Source: Ruminococcaceae bacterium UBA3818
GTDB lineage: Bacteria > Bacillota > Clostridia > Oscillospirales > Ruminococcaceae
NCBI GenBank assembly: GCA_002369315.1
Contig: DFDW01000027.1
Location: 1-9,697, forward strand
Reading direction: 5' to 3'
Length of the DNA stretch: 9,697 nucleotides
Position numbers and translations under genes: made by a program. Below, piece by piece: positions 7,658 to 9,697 of the stretch. Each line of letters begins with the position of its first letter. Position 1 is the first letter of the stretch. Under the pieces are notes generated by a model. The model was not told the DNA's origin and searched no databases. It saw only the letters and a list, made by a program, of their open reading frames with translations.

Positions 7658-7739
7658 CCGGATTTACTCCTTCTCAAGCGCTGCCGGTCCAAAGCATATC
7701 CTTTTGCGTCGGGCAAAAAAAAGAATACATAGTTAGTTT

Positions 7740-7766
7740 ATCATAACAAACGCCAATTTACAACAA
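7740..7766 (-). promoter_or_regulatory. Candidate promoter of the lepB operon (extended -10)
   Basis: On the minus strand TATGAT (7740-7745) is preceded by TGT, forming an extended -10. TTGTTG (7761-7766) is 15 bases upstream as a weak, short-spaced -35. The start would be near 7733, giving a leader of about 75 bases. No other good promoter is seen between lepB and the divergent gene on this strand. Confidence 0.5.
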
Positions 7767-7860
7767 GCCAATTTCTATTTTCCAAAGGCTTTTCTCATTC
7801 AGCACCCATCTGCGCCGATTTCTTGCTCCGGCTTCTCTTTTCTTTTTAGAGGAATTCCGT

Positions 7861-7866
7861 TATAAT
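7861..7866 (+). promoter_or_regulatory. Candidate -10 box for the pyruvate-kinase-C-like gene
   Basis: A perfect TATAAT at 7861-7866. The -35 position (7838-7843, TTTTCT) is poor, so the promoter may need an activator or be weak. A start near 7873 would give a leader of about 142 bases before the gene at 8016. Confidence 0.45.
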
Positions 7867-7872
7867 AAAAAC

Positions 7873-8015
7873 AACATTTATTATTTTGAAAAGGGATTTC
7901 GATCGTCTTTTTCGGCTGCTGTCTTTTCAAACCGCCGATCTGATTTTCCTTTTCCTCCATTAGATTCATTTTCAAAACTATCCACCCAATTTTCCATTTT
8001 GAAAGGAGTTTTTTC
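7873..8015 (+). other. Leader region with alternating complementary segments
   Basis: This 143-base stretch has no convincing gene. It is rich in pyrimidines on the plus strand. Four related short segments alternate: TTTGAAAAG (7885-7893), its exact complement CTTTTCAAA (7923-7931), then TTTCAAAA (7970-7977) and its exact complement TTTTGAAA (7997-8004). The last one runs into the ribosome binding site GAAAGGAG (8001-8008) of the next gene. TTCCTTTT (7946-7953) could also pair with that site using G-U pairs at the ends. A structured, possibly regulatory leader is plausible but unproven; it matches no riboswitch class I know. Confidence 0.35.
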
Positions 8016-8564
8016 ATGTATTTTGACTCGCCCGGTAAAGAAAACACCGTCAAAACCATCGAGATCGCCGTACAGGCAATCAAGGACTTTGACATTCATC
8101 ATGTCGTTCTGGCAACCACTACCGGTTATACGGCCCAATGCTTTCCCGCGCTGGAGGGCGTGACAGTTGTCTGCATCCCCCACGCGTACGGGTTCAAAGA
8201 ACCAGGAAAGAATGAGCTGTCCGATGAAACGATTCATCAGCTGCAAAATAAGGGTTTCCGGGTTTACGCTTCCTCCCACGCACTCAGTGGGGCGGAACGG
8301 GGGATCACCGGTAAATTCGGCGGCATCAGCCCAGTAGAAATGATTGCTCATACCCTGCGCTTTTTTGGCCAAGGCATGAAAGTCTGCGTAGAAATTGCCT
8401 CGATGGCAGCAGATGGCGGCCTGATTCCGCCCAACGTCCCCATTTTGTCCATCGGCGGCAGTGGACGAGGTGCCGATACCGCTGTTATTATGCGTGCTGC
8501 CCACGCCAACCATATCCTGGACACGAAAATAGACCGTATTCTATGCAAACCAATTCTCCCCTGA
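8016..8564 (+). CDS. Stand-alone pyruvate kinase C-terminal-domain-like protein, function unknown
   Basis: A 182-residue cytoplasmic protein that resembles the alpha/beta (C-terminal) domain of pyruvate kinase without the catalytic barrel. Segments typical of this orphan family are VLATTTGYTA (31-40), HAYGF (56-60), GGISPVEMIAHTLRFFGQG (102-120), VCVEIASMAADGGLIP (123-138), and GGSGRGADTAVIM (147-159). The protein ends with a CKP motif. From memory, archaeal members (Archaeoglobus AF0103 and Methanothermobacter MTH1675) have solved structures with bound flavin mononucleotide, but no defined reaction. It therefore cannot make pyruvate and may bind a nucleotide or phosphate ligand. The ATG at 8016 has GGAG 7 bases upstream. 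It is monocistronic as far as can be seen: its own leader lies upstream and a terminator-like perfect inverted repeat follows. It lies on the same strand as the MerR/TipAS regulator but is separated from it by that repeat. Confidence 0.9.
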   Translation: MYFDSPGKENTVKTIEIAVQAIKDFDIHHVVLATTTGYTAQCFPALEGVTVVCIPHAYGFKEPGKNELSDETIHQLQNKGFRVYASSHALSGAERGITGKFGGISPVEMIAHTLRFFGQGMKVCVEIASMAADGGLIPPNVPILSIGGSGRGADTAVIMRAAHANHILDTKIDRILCKPILP

Positions 8565-8576
8565 TTTATTGGGGTA

Positions 8577-8623
8577 CTGAAAAAAGAGAGAAAAAACAAA
8601 ATGTTTTTTCTCTCTTTTTTCAG
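8577..8623 (+). terminator. Perfect 22-bp inverted repeat, probable bidirectional terminator
   Basis: Arms 8577-8598 and 8602-8623 are exact reverse complements around a 3-base loop (AAA). Each arm reads, from the base, CTG, six A, GAGAG, six A, CA (or its complement). The inner part forms a hairpin with GAGAG at its base. It is preceded by six A and followed by six T, the layout of an intrinsic terminator that works in both directions. It begins 12 bases after the stop of the pyruvate-kinase-C-like gene and ends 8 bases before the -35 box of the next gene. Confidence 0.8.
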
Positions 8624-8631
8624 AAAAACAC

Positions 8632-8662
8632 TTGACTCTTACGCTGCGTCATAGCTTATGAT
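8632..8662 (+). promoter_or_regulatory. MerR-type promoter with 19-bp spacer and internal operator
   Basis: TTGACT (8632-8637) and TATGAT (8657-8662) are separated by 19 bases, the overlong spacing typical of promoters activated by MerR-family proteins through DNA twisting. A 19-base dyad (8636-8654, centred on 8645) fills most of the spacer: CT.T.ACGC-T-GCGT.A.AG, 7 of 9 pairs matching. Transcription would start near 8669, about 20 bases before the regulator's ATG. The layout implies the regulator activates its own gene, presumably when bound to a drug-like ligand. Confidence 0.75.
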
Positions 8663-8688
8663 GGATGCCGTGGAAAGGAGGAAGCAGT

Positions 8689-9432
8689 ATGAAAACCGTG
8701 AAGGAAGTCAGCGATCTGACCGGCATCAGCGTACGCACGCTGCATTATTACGACCAAATTGGCCTGCTCCATCCAGAGGAAGTTACCGACAGCGGATACC
8801 GGCTGTATGGCGCCGCACAATTGCAGCGGCTTCAACAAATTCTTTTCCTGAAAGAGCTGAGGTTTCCGCTGAAAGAAATCGAGCAAATACTAAACCGTCC
8901 GGATTTTGAGCCCCGCACAGTCTTGCAAAATCACCAAAAACTCCTCATTTTACAGCGGGACCGCCTAAACGCACTGATCGATCACGTGGAGCAAATCATG
9001 AAAGGAGAATGTACCATGTCATTTACCGCTTTTGATCAAACACCCATTGAAGAAGCCCGGAAAAAATATGCTTCGGAAGTACAGGAACGCTGGGGCAACT
9101 CCTCTGCATACTCCCAGAGCGAAGAAAAAGCCAAGAAGCGCACCTCGGAAGATTGGAAAAAAATCCAGTCAGAAATGGAAACGATTTTTTCTCAATTTGC
9201 GGCGCTGGCCTGTAAAAAAGAAGACCCTGCCTGTAAAGAAGCACAAAAATTGGTATCTTCCTGGCAACAGCACATAACAAAACATTATTACGACTGCTCC
9301 ATCGAAATCCTATCCGGGCTCGGCCAAATGTATCAGCAGGATCCCCGCTTTTCGCAAAATTTAAATCAATATGGCGAAGGATGCTCTGAATTTATCAGCC
9401 AAGCGATTGCAATTTTCTGCCAAAAGGCATGA
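8689..9432 (+). CDS. MerR-family transcription activator with TipAS antibiotic-recognition domain
   Basis: A 247-residue regulator. Residues 1-70 form the MerR winged helix-turn-helix (VKEVSDLTGISVRTLHYYDQ, then GYRLYGAAQLQRLQQILFLK). About 75-104 is the dimerising coiled coil. About 115-245 is a TipAS domain (EEARKKYASEVQERWGNS near its start, QYGEGCSEFISQAIAIFC near its end), as in Streptomyces TipAL and Bacillus Mta. TipAS binds thiopeptides or other bulky drugs and switches the protein into an activator. I place the start at the ATG at 8689, which follows AAAGGAGG with a 7-base gap; the earlier ATG at 8665 would lie at or before the predicted transcription start. An internal ribosome binding site at 9001 may yield the TipAS domain alone. 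Its promoter has a MerR-type spacer, so self-activation is likely. No efflux pump lies in the window, so other targets must be elsewhere. Confidence 0.94.
   Translation: MKTVKEVSDLTGISVRTLHYYDQIGLLHPEEVTDSGYRLYGAAQLQRLQQILFLKELRFPLKEIEQILNRPDFEPRTVLQNHQKLLILQRDRLNALIDHVEQIMKGECTMSFTAFDQTPIEEARKKYASEVQERWGNSSAYSQSEEKAKKRTSEDWKKIQSEMETIFSQFAALACKKEDPACKEAQKLVSSWQQHITKHYYDCSIEILSGLGQMYQQDPRFSQNLNQYGEGCSEFISQAIAIFCQKA
9001..9018 (+). promoter_or_regulatory. Internal ribosome binding site and in-frame ATG for a separate TipAS protein
   Basis: AAAGGAG (9001-9007) is followed after 8 bases by ATG at 9016, in frame with the full-length regulator (Met110). Translation from here would give a 138-residue TipAS-only protein beginning MSFTAFDQTPIEEA. 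Streptomyces tipA is known to make a free TipAS of 144 residues in just this way. The site could also be a by-product of the residues Lys-Gly-Glu encoded here, so use of the start is inferred. Confidence 0.5.
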
Positions 9433-9463
9433 TTCATGCGTATTTGTTTCTTCCGCGCACAAC

Positions 9464-9497
9464 AAAAAGGCTTCGGCATAAAGCCGAAGCCTTTTTT
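9464..9497. terminator. Bidirectional intrinsic terminator between the TipAS regulator and tuf
   Basis: GGCTTCGGC (9469-9477) and GCCGAAGCC (9483-9491) pair perfectly around a 5-base loop. The stem is flanked by A5 on the left and T6 on the right, which extends it to 14 pairs and supplies a U-run on both strands. It serves the plus-strand regulator (stop at 9432) and the convergent minus-strand tuf (stop at 9509). The 31 bases between 9433 and 9463 show nothing else. Confidence 0.93.
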
Positions 9498-9508
9498 AAC
9501 AGGTAAAA

Positions 9509-9697
9509 TTAGCCGTTGATCTTGGTAACAACGCCGGAACCTACAGTTCTGCCGCCCTCACGGATAGCAAAACGCAGACCGACTTCGATAGCGATCGGGG
9601 TGATCAGCTCAACAGAGATCTCGATGTTATCGCCAGGGTTGCACATCTGAACGCCGTCCGGCAGCGTGATGATACCGGTAACGTCAGTTGTACGGAA
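9509..9697 (-). CDS. tuf: Translation elongation factor Tu, C-terminal part
   Basis: EF-Tu carries aminoacyl-tRNA to the ribosome as a GTP complex. Only the last 62 residues and the stop are in the window; the GTPase domain is beyond the right edge. The visible part is the end of beta-barrel domain 3: FRTTDVTGIITLPDG, then PGDNIEISVELITPIAIEVG, then LRFAIREGGRTVGSGVVTKI, ending in NG. The FAIREGGRTVG motif is diagnostic. It converges on the TipAS regulator and shares the terminator at 9464-9497. Its 77-base gap to the regulator holds only that terminator. Confidence 0.97.
   Translation of the reverse strand, partial: FRTTDVTGIITLPDGVQMCNPGDNIEISVELITPIAIEVGLRFAIREGGRTVGSGVVTKING

Noticed and set aside
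7799..8017. A minus-strand open frame of up to 98 codons (the part from 8017 gives a Lys- and Glu-rich peptide of about 72 residues) lying across the divergent region.
   Set aside because: No ribosome binding site precedes any of its ATGs. It overlaps the start of the pyruvate-kinase-C-like gene, and its composition is what a pyrimidine-rich plus strand gives by chance. Conservation in relatives would change this view.
7881..8513. A 210-codon minus-strand open frame opposite the pyruvate-kinase-C-like gene.
   Set aside because: The plus-strand frame has a ribosome binding site and conserved family motifs; the antisense frame has neither.
8665..8688. An eight-codon N-terminal extension of the MerR/TipAS regulator from the ATG at 8665.
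   Set aside because: The predicted transcription start is near 8669. The strong AAAGGAGG serves the ATG at 8689, and MerR proteins begin at this point.
9001..9015. A frame break between the MerR and TipAS halves, suggested by the strong internal start signal.
   Set aside because: The frame is continuous from 8689 to 9432 with no stop, so this is one gene with a possible internal start, not a split pair.

Overview
The window looks like the chromosome of a Gram-positive, low-to-mid GC anaerobe of the Clostridia. The Oscillospirales/Ruminococcaceae is my best guess, but it is an inference from protein style and base composition only. The evidence is the tig-clpP pair, the lepB-ylqF-rnhB-yraN run, a two-iron-free M19 dipeptidase next to thrC, strong AGGAGG-type ribosome binding sites, and an EF-Tu tail of bacterial type. 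Most of the window is core housekeeping sequence. I see no CRISPR array, insertion sequence, prophage, rRNA or tRNA.

Left part (1-2690, minus strand): the start of clpP (cut by the window edge) follows tig, the ribosome-bound chaperone. The pair has its own extended -10 promoter upstream of tig. A calcineurin-like metallophosphoesterase lies upstream of tig. It is separated from thrC by a clear intrinsic terminator.

Middle part (2691-7657, minus strand): six closely packed genes read lepB, ylqF/rbgA, rnhB, yraN, M19 dipeptidase, thrC. Stops and starts touch or overlap at three of the five junctions, so this is very probably one operon. It combines protein export (signal peptidase I), 50S ribosome assembly (YlqF), RNA/DNA maintenance (RNase HII, YraN), dipeptide hydrolysis and threonine synthesis. 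It starts from an extended -10 promoter in a divergent region and ends at the thrC terminator.

Right part (7658-9432, plus strand): a 358-base divergent region carries the lepB promoter on one strand. On the other strand it holds a promoter and a roughly 140-base leader for a stand-alone protein resembling the pyruvate kinase C-terminal domain. After a perfect 22-bp inverted repeat comes a MerR-family regulator with a C-terminal TipAS drug-recognition domain. Its own promoter shows the MerR hallmark: a 19-bp spacer with a dyad inside it. The gene also has a strong in-frame internal ribosome binding site that would make the TipAS domain alone, as known for Streptomyces tipA.

Right edge (9433-9697): a bidirectional terminator separates this regulator from the 3' end of tuf (EF-Tu) on the minus strand.

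The points most worth a second look are the TipAS regulator with its self-operator and internal start, and the orphan pyruvate-kinase-C-like gene with a structured leader. No clearly new multi-gene system is visible.
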